Shown piece after piece: positions 25,195-36,130 of a stretch of 64,000 bases of DNA. Source of the DNA: Agelaius tricolor (taxonomy: Eukaryota; Chordata; Aves; Passeriformes; Icteridae). The notes under the pieces are model-generated. The model made no database searches. It was not told the DNA's origin and was given only the letters and a program-made list of their open reading frames with translations. The position numbers were made by a program, and so were the translations under genes. The stretch covers positions 5,036,001-5,100,000 of the forward strand of contig JALJCS010000034.1 in assembly GCA_023055355.1 (NCBI GenBank), read 5' to 3'. Position 1 is the first letter of the stretch. Every line of letters begins with the position of its first letter.

Positions 25195-25813
25195 GTATGG
25201 ATTGACAAATAAGCCACCATCAGTTGAGATATTTGCCTGTGTACCTTTTCCTGTAATTCAGAGCTTGCGTTCTGTGGTTTTTATGATAAATCTATAAAAC
25301 GTGTAAAAATGGTTTTGCAAGTCTTAATCGTTGAAGGCAGCAAGAAGTGGTTTTAAAGCCTGTTCTTGACCAGACAAAGGGGAAAAGTGTGAATTTGATG
25401 CTGAACTTGTCATTTCTCATTTGACTTGCCTTGAATTATTTAGGAAGAGAGAGAACTAGAAAAAGAGAGAAATAGAATTGGTTCTTGAGCCCTCCTAAAA
25501 TGCTCCCCGTGATTCTGTGTGGAGCCCAAGTGAAGGGTGATGGAACAGAGCCCTGTGCTTTAGAAGGAAATCAATTTCAACCTGATCTCCACCCTGAGTC
25601 TCCCTCACTTCTGTTTGTAAAATACAAACTAAGTTTAGGAAGTGTTGGGAGTTAGTATTTTGGGGAAGAAATGGCAGTTGCACAAACCGTTCCATTTCCC
25701 AGAGGCTCTGGGAAGGATTCATTTTGTAAGCGCTGTAACTGCCATCGGTTGGGGGTTCGGGGTTGGAATGTGCACTTGCCCTCCTATAAAGCACTCGTTC
25801 ATTTGCATTTCAG

Positions 25814-25877
25814 TGCCAGGAGTCTGGAGAAACTGGAGAAGAGCCCAAGAGACATTTTTCATCCTGAGATTCCAAAG
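25814..25877 (+). pseudogene. GARNL3: GARNL3-like exon b
   Basis: The acceptor is ATTTGCATTTCAG and the donor AAAG|GTAGGA. It is 64 bp, so exons a and b together keep frame (129 bp). It reads ARSLEKLEKSPRDIFHPEIPK in the family frame after the split Ser codon. The IFHPEI core is intact, and several neighbouring residues are changed. Confidence 0.75.
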
Positions 25878-25980
25878 GTAGGAAGTGACTTTTTTTTGTT
25901 TGGTTCTTTTTCTTTATTATTTTCTGGAAACAGAAGTAATTAAGTATAGATACCACTGGTTTGTCTCTTCCAGGAGCAGA

Positions 25981-25996
25981 TAATAATAATAATAAT
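25981..25996 (+). repeat. (TAA)n short microsatellite
   Basis: Five TAA units lie inside the intron between GARNL3-like exons b and c. Confidence 0.7.
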
Positions 25997-26133
25997 TATA
26001 ATGTGATACTGCTTGAACTGTCTTTATCCATTGAACTGGCCATTTCAAATCCAAACTTCTAAACACAAATAAAACCATCATCCTTGTAGAATCTTTAATA
26101 GGAGGGGGCTAAAGATACTGGTTTTGTTGACAG

Positions 26134-26160
26134 GATTTATTGGTTCTTGAAGAGCAAGAG
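26134..26160 (+). pseudogene. GARNL3: GARNL3-like micro-exon c
   Basis: This 27-bp, nine-codon exon reads DLLVLEEQE, identical to the family as I recall it. The acceptor is GTTGACAG and the donor GAG|GTCAGT (weak at +3). It lies in phase between exons b and d, which is strong evidence that this is a genomic duplicate. Confidence 0.75.
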
Positions 26161-26554
26161 GTCAGTACAAGCCTGACTACTTCTAGCTCACAGACCCGTC
26201 CAGTGAATACAGCTTTGTATTTTGATGGGCTTATGATGACTTGGAAATCAATTGCTCGTTACAGTCAAAAGAATTAATGTTTTTTTGAACATGACAGCAA
26301 AAATAGCTTAAAGTACCAACTTAATAATAATAGATCACCAATTTAAGGAAATTATTTTATGCTCTACTAATTTTATGCTCTACTATCAAAATGTAAAGGT
26401 AAATGATTATGTATTAGGAGGTGGTATGAGATGTATGTTCTAATGCGTAGGATGTATACAAAGATACAAACGTACTTGAAAGTCCTTAGAGGAAACAAAT
26501 TTTTACGTCTTCTGTTTGACTGTTTACCATATAATAGTTGGTTTTATGTCCCAG

Positions 26555-26630
26555 GGATCGGTGAATTTTAAATTTGGAGTCCTCTGTGCTAAGGATGGTC
26601 AGCTCACAGATGATGAAATGTTCAGTCATG
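26555..26630 (+). pseudogene. GARNL3: GARNL3-like exon d, start of Rap-GAP region
   Basis: The acceptor is TTATGTCCCAG and the donor CATG|GTGAGT. It reads GSVNFKFGVLCAKDGQLTDD then EMFSH in frame, differing from the family by about two residues. The catalytic part of the Rap-GAP domain would lie in later exons, which I do not find before 29 kb. Confidence 0.75.
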
Positions 26631-29181
26631 GTGAGTTTTTCACCTTCTCCTTAATTGTTTTGTTCACCTAAATAAAAAAAAAAGGCAAGATAAAAAAAAA
26701 AAGTAGGTTTATTATTTGTTACCCTGTTCTGTCTGTTTCCTCAGTATTTGCTGGAGCTCTGCTTACCCAAGCTTTGGGTAAAACAAGCTTTGGGTTCCTT
26801 CTGTCCCACTGGGAGTTGCCCAGTTTGGTTGCATCTGGTGAAATTCACCCTGAGCCCTTACAGAACCAGCTCAAACCACGTGAGAGCCATTCGCAGCTCT
26901 CTCAGGACACCCGGAGGAGGATGGGTGACGTTTCTGAGCATCTGGCAAGTGCACTTCTATCAAAACTCGGCCTGTGACATTGCTGGGGAAAACTCTTCTG
27001 TATCCTGAGGGGTTCCTCAAACTCTGTTGAGGATCCAGTTAGCAGTTGCTCACCTGGATGGTTCCAGCTCCACAAGCTAACACTTGTACTCTTGCCCTGT
27101 AGTTTAGATCTATTGTAGTTTTGTTATTTTGCAAGATTTTATGTCTTTGGACAATAACGTGCATTTCACTCTTTGGAACCTCTGGGATCATTCCTTGGTG
27201 CAGCACCACCTAATGGGACACTTGGCTGCTGTGCTGAAGGGCTTGGTTACTAGAATTGTAAATCCCGGAGAGTTTGTCAGTCTTCTGTCCCCAGGGAGGT
27301 GTCACGCTTTGTTCACCGTTGCTCTGTTTGTCAGGTGCTGCTTCTCGTCGGAAGTATTAACTTCAAACTGCCCTGTTCTTTTTTGAACTTTTTTTCCTGG
27401 TTCTCTCCGTAGGGCAGGGAAGGACTCTCGTATCCCGGTCGTCAGACTCAGCGCTGCCCGAGAAGATACAGAGACTGTAAAAATCATAAGGAGCAAATAG
27501 GACTGCAGAGGAAACAAACTGGAGAGAACAAAAGGTGATATTGTTCTCCTTCCCCTGGATTAGAAACATCCACTGCGCTTTGATGCCGGTGGCTGCCAGG
27601 GGCTCGTTAGGTCTCTTTAGGCAGGTGTAGGTGTTCACTTGTAGGTTTTCTCTCTGGACGAGTCAATTCAGGCTTTGCTGAGCTTATATTGGAAAATTAC
27701 TCTCTAGTTCAGTCCAGCATGACATTTTTGAATGTTGTAAAAAAAACCCACGTTACTTTGAATTTGCTAATGATGAGAAGCTTTAGGGAAAAATAAGATT
27801 TCAGGGTTGGGAGATGTGAGAAGAATTTTGTGGAGATGTTAGACTGAAATAAAGCACACCTTAGGCTGGACTGGCACACTGGCAGATCCCCTCTTAAACA
27901 GAAGTGCTTAGATTAGCCTGGGTGTTGCCCATTGTTTCTGTAGGAATAAATGTTTCCTGGTCTTCAGAAGTAAGCTGCTTTGAAAAGCTGGAAGTTGCAG
28001 TACAGTGACAATCCACGTGCTTCAGATTAAAAGGAGATTTCAGAAGGGTGATGGGCTTTTGTCTTTGCCTACAAGTCCATGTAATCCTATGGAGGAGTTT
28101 TTAATTGTGTGTTGCCGAGTCATCCATCAGAGCCCTGTTGTACCGATCATCATGCAAATACAAAACAAAAAATCAGAGCCTGTCCCAGCCCCTTAGAGCC
28201 CAGCCCATTATTTCCTCAGGCTGCCTCTGTGTGCCATTGATACTCACCACGGGAGCGAGCTGAGGGTGGCTGCAGCTGTTGGGAGCAAACTCCTTCTCGG
28301 CACACAGCAATAGAACTGGGACCACGCCTGGGCCAGCGCCTCTCTGCTCTCGTCTCCCCAATCTCCAGCAGAGCAGCTCCGGCCCATCCGGGTGTGCGTG
28401 ACCCAGTTCCCGATGGTCTGAACGCGCTGGGCAGCGCTCGGCTGCTGTGGGGGTTCAGGGAAGGCAGAGTGTGCATCATCATCCTCCTGAACCTACAGAC
28501 AAACCCAAGGGAGAAGCCATAGGGTGGCAATCAGTCGCATCCATGCTAAATAAAACTCGCAGGTGTTTGTAAGGATTGTTTCTGCTTGTTCTTTGTTGTG
28601 CTTCTGTGCTTAGAAAGCGTCCCTTGAAAATGAGTTCAGTTCATCACTAGAAACTTTGTTTGCAGACCCTCACTGAGCAGAATTTGTTGCAGACTCGGTG
28701 CCCGCTGTGCTGCCCTCCTGGGAGTGTGAGGAGCTCCAGCGTGCTACTTTGTGCTTTAGGACACTCTGAGGGATTTATTTATTCCTTTTGGGATACATGA
28801 TGAGAATTCCCAAGAGAGGTAGTAATAAGGTATGACATTGGGAAAAAGCCTGTGTCCTTGGAATGTTGTTGTTGTCAAAAGTTAATTTTTTCTTAGCCAG
28901 TAGTCAGCTTTTTGCTTTATTTTTGTGGAATCAGTATTTGATTGTTTAAAAAATTGCTTCAAAATAACTGCAGTGGCTGGCCACCAGGACCTTGTTCAGA
29001 TTTGCCTAATTGCTTGTAGCTAAAACGTTCCCATATTGTTTATCATTCTCCTTAAGAATCTGCTGCCCAGTCAACTATGAACTGAACATCTCTCTGTCTA
29101 GGACATGGGGAGAGGATTTAGGTCATGTCTTTGTTTCCAGAAAAAAGTTCCAGTGTAGTTTCTAACTAGAGGAAAAGGGGG
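26631..29181. other. non-coding DNA after the GARNL3-like exons
   Basis: I searched for the next GARNL3 exons and saw none. Exon-like pieces exist: an acceptor CTGTTTCCTCAG near 26,744 followed by an open stretch, and an acceptor TTCTCTCCGTAG near 27,412. Their peptides match nothing I know. CpG is moderate. Around 28,240-28,460 the sequence is GC-richer with ordinary composition. Confidence 0.45.
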
Positions 29182-29343
29182 GGTGAAGACTCGGGGCTCT
29201 GATGCCGCTGGGGGCACCTCAAGGTGCCCAGGAGAGGGAGCCCCACGGCGGTGCAGGAGCCGGTGGGGGGCGGGCGAGGGGCGGGGGTCACGTTGGGTGC
29301 CGTCCCCCAGAGGGACCCAAAGCTGCCCCCAAATGCACAGGGA
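29182..29343 (+). repeat. CpG-rich 162-bp block, copy 1
   Basis: It matches 40,151-40,312 without visible gaps and with about nine mismatches by eye, from GGTGAAGACTCGGGGCTCTG to AAATGCACAGGGA. Flanks differ. Downstream, a donor-like GAG|GTGAGCGC occurs at about 29,460. It may be an exon shared by two transcripts or part of a larger duplicated module. No protein family is recognised in any frame. Confidence 0.8.
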
Positions 29344-29819
29344 AATTGCATTCCAATGTCTTGGAACAGAGGCTCATCGGAAGTTTTCTCAGCTATCCAA
29401 GGCACGGAGCCCTGGAGCCAAGTCAGCCTGAGCTGCTGCGTGCTTGCTGTGAGCCTTGAGGTGAGCGCGCATCATTGCGGGCTTGGGCTCGATTGAAATG
29501 CGCTAAGGAAACCAGCTCTGGGGAGGGAGGGAGGGAAATGCTCTCTTAACATGTGCCAATGCTTCTGTCACACTCATCAGGGCAGGACAGCGTTCAGACT
29601 GAAAGTGTAAGAAGATGTGGAGTGAGACAGAGAATCTGACAGGAGCACCGGACTCACAAGTGCACGAATTTTGCTTTTGGCTTGGATTGAAACCCAGAAT
29701 TTGTAAGGAATTTGGGAAGGAGAAGGGACATTTCAGAAGGAGAAGAAGGAGAAGTTGTTACAGTCCTGGCAAAACCTTTTGTTCTAGCTAATAAAAGAAG
29801 TTAGTTTAAAAAATAAAAA

Positions 29820-30880
29820 AGAAAAAAAAGTGGGGTTTTTTTTCCTTCACTGTGATATTCATTGGTGGTATATGGTGTGTTGTTTTATTTCTTGGTCTTA
29901 CTAACTCTGTGTAAATAGTTTTTTGAGTGAAGCTCACGTTCTGGACGGGTTGGTTTGTATTTGAGGAGGCATTAATTTCAAGAGGTTTCTTTCCTACACT
30001 TCTGATAGGTATTACTGGGGTATTGGTTTTGTTTACTGTATGTATCAACACAGAGATTTGGTAGGGCCAGCTGGGCTGCTGGAGTTTTGGGTGTTAATTT
30101 ATGAGATGGCTTTTGTTAAATGCAGTTTTTAATTGTTGAAAGGGTTTTTAATGTATTGGTTTTAAGGTGGTTTTTAAGAATTGTTTGTATTGTTTCATGT
30201 TGTTTGTAGTTGGTGTATGATCAGGGATATGGTGGAACTTCTTGAACGTTCTGGTTTTAGCGTTCCTAAGTTCCAATTTCTCTCTGGTTTGATTTTTTTT
30301 TAGTTTTATTTTTGGAGACAGGGGCATTTATATGGTGGGTTTTTATAGGCAATATGTCTTTTAATTTGGGTAGTGATATTTTTTAGTATTTTAATAGTTT
30401 TGATTTTTTATTTTCATGCTTTTATTTTTTTTTATTTTTAAAAATAATTTTTATAGATTATTGATGATTATTATTTGTGAGTTAGCATAAAGGTAGAACT
30501 TTGGGAGCTTTTTTAGTAATGTTTAGGGTCAGTTGTAGGGTTTTGAGTTTAGTGAGTTGGTTTGATTTTTTTTATGGATGTTTGGTTTTACTAGCAGTTC
30601 TGTCATTTTCAATGTGTATCTGAGTTTTTTGGGTTTTTGAGCCATTGGTTTAGGAGGAAGTTTATTATGAGAATGTACAGAGGTTTTGGGCTAGTTATAG
30701 TGGGATTTCAAGTTTCTTTACAGTTAGATTTATTTGAGTTTTTCTTAGGGTTAAATGTTGTGGGGTCTTTGTTCTGTTAGTCCTAGAAATAGGTTTTGTT
30801 TGGATATGCTGCGATGGGATGAGCGTGGGCTGTGCACCGGTGCTGATGAAGGCGCAGGATTTTTGTGGTTCTGATGTGTT
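29820..30880 (+). repeat. G+T-rich block (module copy 2)
   Basis: The plus strand is rich in T and G and poor in C. From about 30,300 it aligns with 21,040-21,330 of copy 1: TATATGGTGGGT, TTTGGGTAGTGATAT, then AGGGTCAG and GTGAGTTGGTTTG in the same order. CpG is much sparser than in copy 1, so the two copies have different mutational histories. It is followed by the second AT-rich array. Confidence 0.65.
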
Positions 30881-31319
30881 GGGTTAATGAACTTATATGT
30901 TCTAATATATCGATGAAAATAGAAATCAATATAAATTTAAAAATAAATATAAAATTATAGTGGTAAACATAAATATAGAAAACAAATAGATAAATATATA
31001 AAACTATAATATATAGTATATTATTGTAACGTACCATAATATATATAAATGAGAGTCTATTTTATATATATCCAAAGATATATAAATATAGATTGTAAAT
31101 ATAAAAATATTTAAATATAGTTAAAATAAATCGGGGATTTTTTGATTTGATTTGGTTATAGGCTGGGTTTTTTTATAAATAATATAAAAATAGAAATGCA
31201 AATATGCAAATATATATTATAGATACCAATATCTATAAATATTTATTATAAATAAATATAAGAAATATACAATATAAAAATGATATATCTATTTTTATAT
31301 TATTAATATTATTTATAAA
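30881..31319. repeat. AT-rich array (module copy 2)
   Basis: The sequence is ATATAAATA-type. At about 31,110-31,190 it carries the same core as the first array: TTTAAATATAGTTAAAATAA, a G-rich step, then TTTGATTTGGTTATAGGC and TTTTTTTATAAATAATATAA. It is shorter than copy 1 and ends abruptly at CACCCCCCTCC. Confidence 0.6.
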
Positions 31320-31830
31320 ACACCCCCCTCCTCTGTGCAGTCTATCACAGTTGCCCACAGTCTGTCATGTTGCTTACAGAAGTGCCAAAAGCCAAAACCT
31401 TGAGGAACAGACCTTAATGTGACTCTATAAATGGCTTTAACAATCCCCTCCTTTCTTGTTTTCTTTTTGAGGCAATCCTGATTGCCTTTGGTTTTCTCCA
31501 GCCAGAGTTAATCCAAAATCTGTCTCTTCAGGCCCCCTTCTGGCCTTGCCTAGAGCACAGCACACTTTGTTCCCCCTTGAATGTTTCTCCTGGCTGGTGA
31601 GGCCATGAAAGGAGTGGGAGATGATGTGAGAGGAGCTCAGTGCGGGGCAATTGCAGAGTTCCTCGCTCTCCCCTGTGCAATAAGGAGGGGAGCATTGCCC
31701 AGCAGGCAGACGATGGAACGAGTGGAGATGCCTTGTGAGGAAGGCAGAAGGAATTAATGTCTGCAGGAGCCCAGGGAGCGCTGGGGCTGTAACTGGGAGA
31801 TGCACAGCAGACATTCTCCCCACACAGGGC
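31320..31830 (-). mobile_element. possible endogenous retrovirus 3' end (polypurine tract and LTR start)
   Basis: On the minus strand an open frame (31,823 down to 31,437) ends in KKGGDC and a stop. Its last codons lie in a purine-rich tract (31,468 to 31,444) that runs straight into TTGTTAAAGCC. That order of reading-frame end, polypurine tract and TGTT is the usual retroviral 3' layout. If so, the LTR start is truncated at about 31,320 by the AT-rich array. No conserved retroviral protein motif was seen, so this could be chance. Confidence 0.3.
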
Positions 31831-33700
31831 AGGGCCGGTTTCTCCTGTTTCTGGGCAATGCCGGGGTGGCTGTCACTGCTGCTGCCACTGGAACTCTCAG
31901 CCCAGGGCTCAGGCCATCATCGCCAGCAATCATCTCTGCCAGCTCATGGCCATTGCTGAATGTCTCCTGTGCTGCTCAGTGACGCTCAGCAGCCTCAGTT
32001 CTGCTCAAAATCATTTCAGTGGGAGCTATGAGGCACAAAAATGCTGAGACCGATTTCACAGAGCCACCTGTCCCCCGTGAGTGCAGGGTGCAATCCCAGC
32101 AGAGCAGGGGCAGCTCTCCCTGGCTGTGCTTTCTCTCAGCACCTGAATGACCCTCAGTGGTTGGCAGGAAAGGGGCTCCAGTAAAGTGCCTCCTTTCTCC
32201 TCTTCCTGGAGTCCCAGCTGCAGAAAGAACTGAGCAGTGGGGTGCAATCCTTGTTTGAAATGGCTGAGAATGAACCTCGATCCCAGCCTCAGAACTGAGC
32301 CCCGATCGTTGCGTTTGCCTTCTCCTGGGTGCGCTGCAGTCACTGCTGTGCCCCAGAGCAGGGATTTGTGTGCCAGCCTTAGCAGGCTGAAGTGTTGGAG
32401 ATCTCTGGGTGGGCAGGAAATGGAATGGGCTGCCTTGGCCGCACCTGCTCCTGCCAGCTGGATCCAATATCCATGGGGGCCTTTGCAGGCACCGCGTGCG
32501 TCAGTCCCGCTCCTTAGGACAGGCTCCCAGCTCTGCCCTGGCACTGATCCGGGAGCTCTGGGACACCAAGGGTTTGGAGCGGCCCCTGAGCCTCGGCAAT
32601 GCCTGCAGGGCTGGAGGCTTCCCTGGGCCAGGGCAGGGAATCCCTGCTCGTTCCCAGGCGGGAATGCCCGGGCTGGAGCAGCTGGGAGGCGTGGCCCATG
32701 GAAAGGGACGCGAGCTAAAGGCCGAGAGCTCCGGTGAAAGCAGCGGCTGCCGAGGGAGCTGAGCCAGAGGCAGCCCGGGCAGGGCAGAGGATGGGAATCC
32801 TGAAAGGTGAACGTGCCCAGACCGGCAAAGGGCAGAAAGCAAAAGTCCAAGCCAGCAAAAGACAACGTAAACCGTGGAGATAAAAAGACTCTTGAATTTG
32901 CCTTTGATAAATGAAATAAATCCAGCTGGAACAACAGAAATAAAAGCAGTGGGAAGGATCATACCAACAGGTGGGGTTTTGCTCAGCTCTGCTTTGCTTT
33001 GATTCCACTACAAAAGACCAAGCCTTCTCAGGAAGATGGAAATGAACACATAGGTTGATCCAAGAGCTGTGAAAAGTGGGAATGAGGCACTTTTAGCCCC
33101 AGGAATGGCTCTGCCCTTGTGCGCTAAGAGAGCTTCAGCAGCAATTCCCGCTTTGGTGGCATTTTCCAACAACGTGGATTTTCTACAGGGGCAGACTTGG
33201 AAAAGAGCAGCTCCACGTTGAGATCATGTTGAGAGCTGCTCATGAGTGTCACAGCTGCAGCTCCCCAGAAGCTGAACTGTTCACTGCAGAAAGAAGGAGA
33301 GGCAATTTGTTTTGCCATTATCAGTGTGGTAACAATGTGTGCCATGCAAAGGTCACGAGCAGAGATGGCAGCAGGCTTTGCTCTGAGAAGCAGAACAGGT
33401 TGGATTTAGGGCATCCTAATGAGATTAGAGTGAGACAAAACCTCAGCTGATAGGAGCAGAGGAGCACGTGGATCCATCCAGGGATTTCTGTCATGGAAAG
33501 CTAAATAGGCAAAGATCTGGCATCGGGTTTAATTGATGGCTGCCATCTTTCTGCTTTTGAGACCTAGTCAGTGGCATGGTATTGGCCAGAGTTTTAAAAA
33601 TAAAATGACATCAGGTGTTAATAATCTTAGCTAGGTGTGATTGCGTAAAGAAGAAAAGGAGAACAGCGCTGTTTCTCTTTGTTTTGGAGCCTGCAGCCAT
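31831..33700. other. non-coding DNA, no gene supported
   Basis: GC is moderate and CpG low. A 292-codon minus-strand frame (32,934-32,056) and several plus-strand frames overlap each other. None shows a domain, a signal peptide with good start context or splice signals. I treat them as chance. Confidence 0.45.
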
Positions 33701-33769
33701 GGTGGCTGCTTTGCACAGTGCACGTTGGTAGCGGTCGGCGTGCGAGAGTCTGTACAATGAATATGAAAG

Positions 33770-34340
33770 CTTCTGGCCATGCCTTGATCCCGCGCAAGGA
33801 GCACAGAGCGAGTTCTCCCCTCAGGAGCAGCCCTGTCGGCCGGCAGTGCCGGCTCCTCCCGGGCACTGCCATGCGCCTCCTCCTCCTGGCGGAGCCCGAG
33901 CAGAGAGCCCGCGTCCCCGAGTCCCCGGGCGGGATGCGAGTCCCGGGCTCGGGCCCGTCCCTCTGCTCCCGCTCAGTGCAAGGGGCTCGGTGCCGGCTGC
34001 TGCCGAGCCCCGGCCGCTGGGGCTCCGCTTCCTCTGCCAAAGCTGCCGCTGTCCCTGAGAGAGGCGGGGCAGCTGCCATGGCCCGGGAGCGCGGCCATCC
34101 TTGGCGAGCTGCTCCTTCCCGGCGGCGGCAGCTGGGAGCTGCCTCAGCCTGAGCTCAGGAGCCGGGCAGGAGCGCCCGGATCGTCACCCGCTGCTGCCCG
34201 CTCCGGCCCGGGCACCGGGCACCCCTTCGCTTCCCCCGGGCCGAGCGGATCCGGGGCTGTTCCCTGCGCCGCGGCAGCTCCCGGAGCCACGAGCGGCATC
34301 GCTCCGTGAGCCAGAGGCGGCGCAACAAACCCGGCTGGGG
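33770..34340 (+). promoter_or_regulatory. CpG island D
   Basis: The sequence is dense in CpG with overlapping open frames on both strands. The plus frame 33,679-34,152 and the minus frame 34,079-33,627 are mutual shadows. No known protein is recognised. It is probably a promoter island. Confidence 0.45.
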
Positions 34341-34479
34341 ATAATGGGATATCGCAGTGCTGGGATAACGCGGTATTGCAGACAGGCTGCATTTTATGGC
34401 ATCCTTTCAGGGCAGGCTTCCTACCTTCTAATGCCACGGGTGGGTTTTTGCTAGCCTGAAGCAGTTCTCACAAGAGAAT

Positions 34480-34620
34480 CAAATGTGTGAGAGGTCCATT
34501 CCCTGTCACCATCTGTGGGGATGTCCGCAGTCAATTCCACGACCCTGTGAACTGAGACTAATAAATTGGGCATTTTTCTGGTCTCAGAATCGGAGTCTTA
34601 AGTCCTGTGGGTTGTTTTTT
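34480..34620 (+). other. possible LTR-like or 3'-end segment with AATAAA
   Basis: TAATAAATTGGGC at about 34,560 gives a polyadenylation hexamer followed by a T-rich tail before 34,640. It lies between two CpG islands. It could be a gene 3' end or a fragment of an LTR. I cannot assign a family. Confidence 0.2.
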
Positions 34621-34779
34621 TGTTTTTGTGGTGGTGAAGGTGAGGAGGGCTCAGGGACAAAGTCCTCCGCTGCTGGCACTTGGACCCAGTCCCAGCTGGC
34701 CAGGCCGAGGGCTGTGAAGCCGGGACTTGAGCCCTGTGTTTCGGGGGTGCAGAACGAGGCTCGCCCAGGCCTTGAGCAC

Positions 34780-36000
34780 AGAGGCCGAGTCCTGCATGTT
34801 GGGGCCCGGGGCCAGAGCCCGAATGCTGCGTGCGAGTGCTCGGAACGCGGAGCCCCGGCCCGGCGCTGTCCGGGCCCGGCCCCGGCCTCACGGGGCGGCT
34901 TCGGGACTGAGAGAAGCGCTCAGGCGCTCCCTCGTGGCGCTCGGCAGCGGAGGCCGAGCTCCGGCCGAGGCTCTTCCCGGAGCCGGGACACTCGTGGGGC
35001 CTCTCCCCGGTGCCGATGGGCGGGGGGGTGAGGAGCCGGGAGCGCGGCGTTGCGGGGCCCGTGGGGCCGGCGTTCGGGGGCTCGGGCCCAGCCCCCGCCG
35101 CGGTCTCGGGTGCCGGAGGCCCCGGGGCCGTTGCCGGGCGGGCGGGGAGGTGCCGGGAGCAGGAGGCGGGGCGGGAGCCGCGGTGTCCCCGGACCTGGGC
35201 GGGGTCCCGGCCGGGGCTCGGCGAGCCCGGGCCCGACGGAGCGGGACGGGAAGGCGGGGCCGGCGGTTGCCGCTCCCTGCCCGCCACTCCCGCCCGCGGC
35301 GCCGGGACACGGAAGGTGACACCGGGACGGGGCTCTGGAGGCTCAGGAGAGCCAGGCTCCTCCCGCCCCATACCGACCCCAGTCCCGATGCCGACGGGGG
35401 AGAGGCGGCACCGCCCGGGACCCCCGGCAGAGCCAGGCACCGCTCGGCCCCCGCAGCCCGGGCCGCGGTCACGCCCCCGCCGCAGCGCCCCGGGCTCCGA
35501 GCGGTCCCCGGCGGGAGCAGCCGTCGGCGGGGCTCACACAGCGCCGAGCGAGGCTCCCGAGCGATGGCCCCGGGACCAGCGGGGACGGGGGGGGGGGGGG
35601 GGGCGGCACAGGTGCGAGGGGCGGGGCCACGGAGCGCGGGCACGGGGCGCTGCGACGGTGCCACCGTGGCCGGGGGTGGGGGGCAGAGCGCCGCTGGTGT
35701 GTGCCGGGCGGTGCCGCCTCTCCCCCGTCGGGCGGATGGAAGCGGCACCGGGCCTGGGACCGGTTTGGGGCCCGGGATGGCCGCGGGGCGCTGCCGGGTG
35801 CGGGATCGTGGCCGTTCCCCGGTGCGGAGCCGCCGTGTGGGGCCGGAACCCCGCAGGGCGCCCTCTGGCGGACACGGAGCGCGGTGCGAGCGTGGCGCCC
35901 CGGCCTGGCGGGGGACAGCGGTGCGGGGGGCGGGGCCTGAAAACAGGGGGCGGGGACGGGGCGGAACCGGGCGGCACAAAGGGCGGTTCCAGGGGCGGGG
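34780..36000 (+). promoter_or_regulatory. CpG island E, very G-rich
   Basis: More than 1 kb of CpG-dense, G-rich sequence that supports open frames over 350 codons on both strands. Opposite-strand frames of equal length show this is composition and not coding. It includes a run of 17 G at 35,587-35,603 and a CTCF-like site at 35,858-35,871. It leads into the promoter of the plus mini-unit. Confidence 0.55.
35858..35871 (-). promoter_or_regulatory. CTCF-like core motif
   Basis: The minus strand reads CCGCCAGAGGGCGC, 13 of 14 positions of CCASYAGRKGGCRS. It lies about 650 bp upstream of the left palindrome arm. Confidence 0.45.
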
Positions 36001-36112
36001 CCGGCTCAGGTGTGCACGGCGGGCGGGGCCGGCTCAGGTGTGCACGGCGGGCGTGGTTCAGGTGTGCGGGGCCCCAGAGCGGCTGCGCGGGGCGGGGCCG
36101 AGGTGTTTTAGA
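36001..36112 (+). promoter_or_regulatory. mini-unit promoter, plus copy: 28-bp E-box/GC-box repeats and TTTTAG
   Basis: Two 28-bp units (36,001-36,028 and 36,029-36,056) and a partial third each carry CAGGTGTG followed by a GC box. Then come GCGGCTGCGCGGGGCGGGGC and TTTTAG at 36,107. The minus copy at 38.2-38.3 kb shares CAGGTGTG, the CCCCAG-GCGGCTGCGCGGGG block and a TATA-like word at the same place. Conservation between copies supports real promoters. Confidence 0.6.
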
Positions 36113-36130
36113 GCCCGGAAATCGCCTCGA

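Larger units (their letters stand above)
25130..26630 (+). pseudogene. GARNL3: GARNL3-like partial unprocessed duplicate, four exons
   Basis: Four consecutive exons resemble the region just before and at the start of the Rap-GAP domain of GARNL3. They are 25,130-25,194, 25,814-25,877, 26,134-26,160 and 26,555-26,630, each flanked by AG and GT. Recognisable peptides are GTQKICLP...SPTK, SPRDIFHPEIPK, DLLVLEEQE and KDGQLTDDEMF. The two-base overhang AG|T between exons 1 and 2 is kept as in the family. In exon 1 the codon after CLP is TAG (25,154-25,156) where the family, as I recall it, has Tyr. No upstream N-terminal exons or downstream catalytic exons were found. Introns are present, so this is a DNA-level duplicate and not a retrocopy. 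The last two exons are well preserved, so decay is recent or the piece is constrained. Identity is from memory of the protein. Confidence 0.75.

Noticed and set aside
32056..32934. 292-codon minus-strand frame
   Set aside because: No domain, signal peptide or splice context. Plus-strand frames of over 110 codons overlap it. Likely chance in moderately GC-rich DNA.
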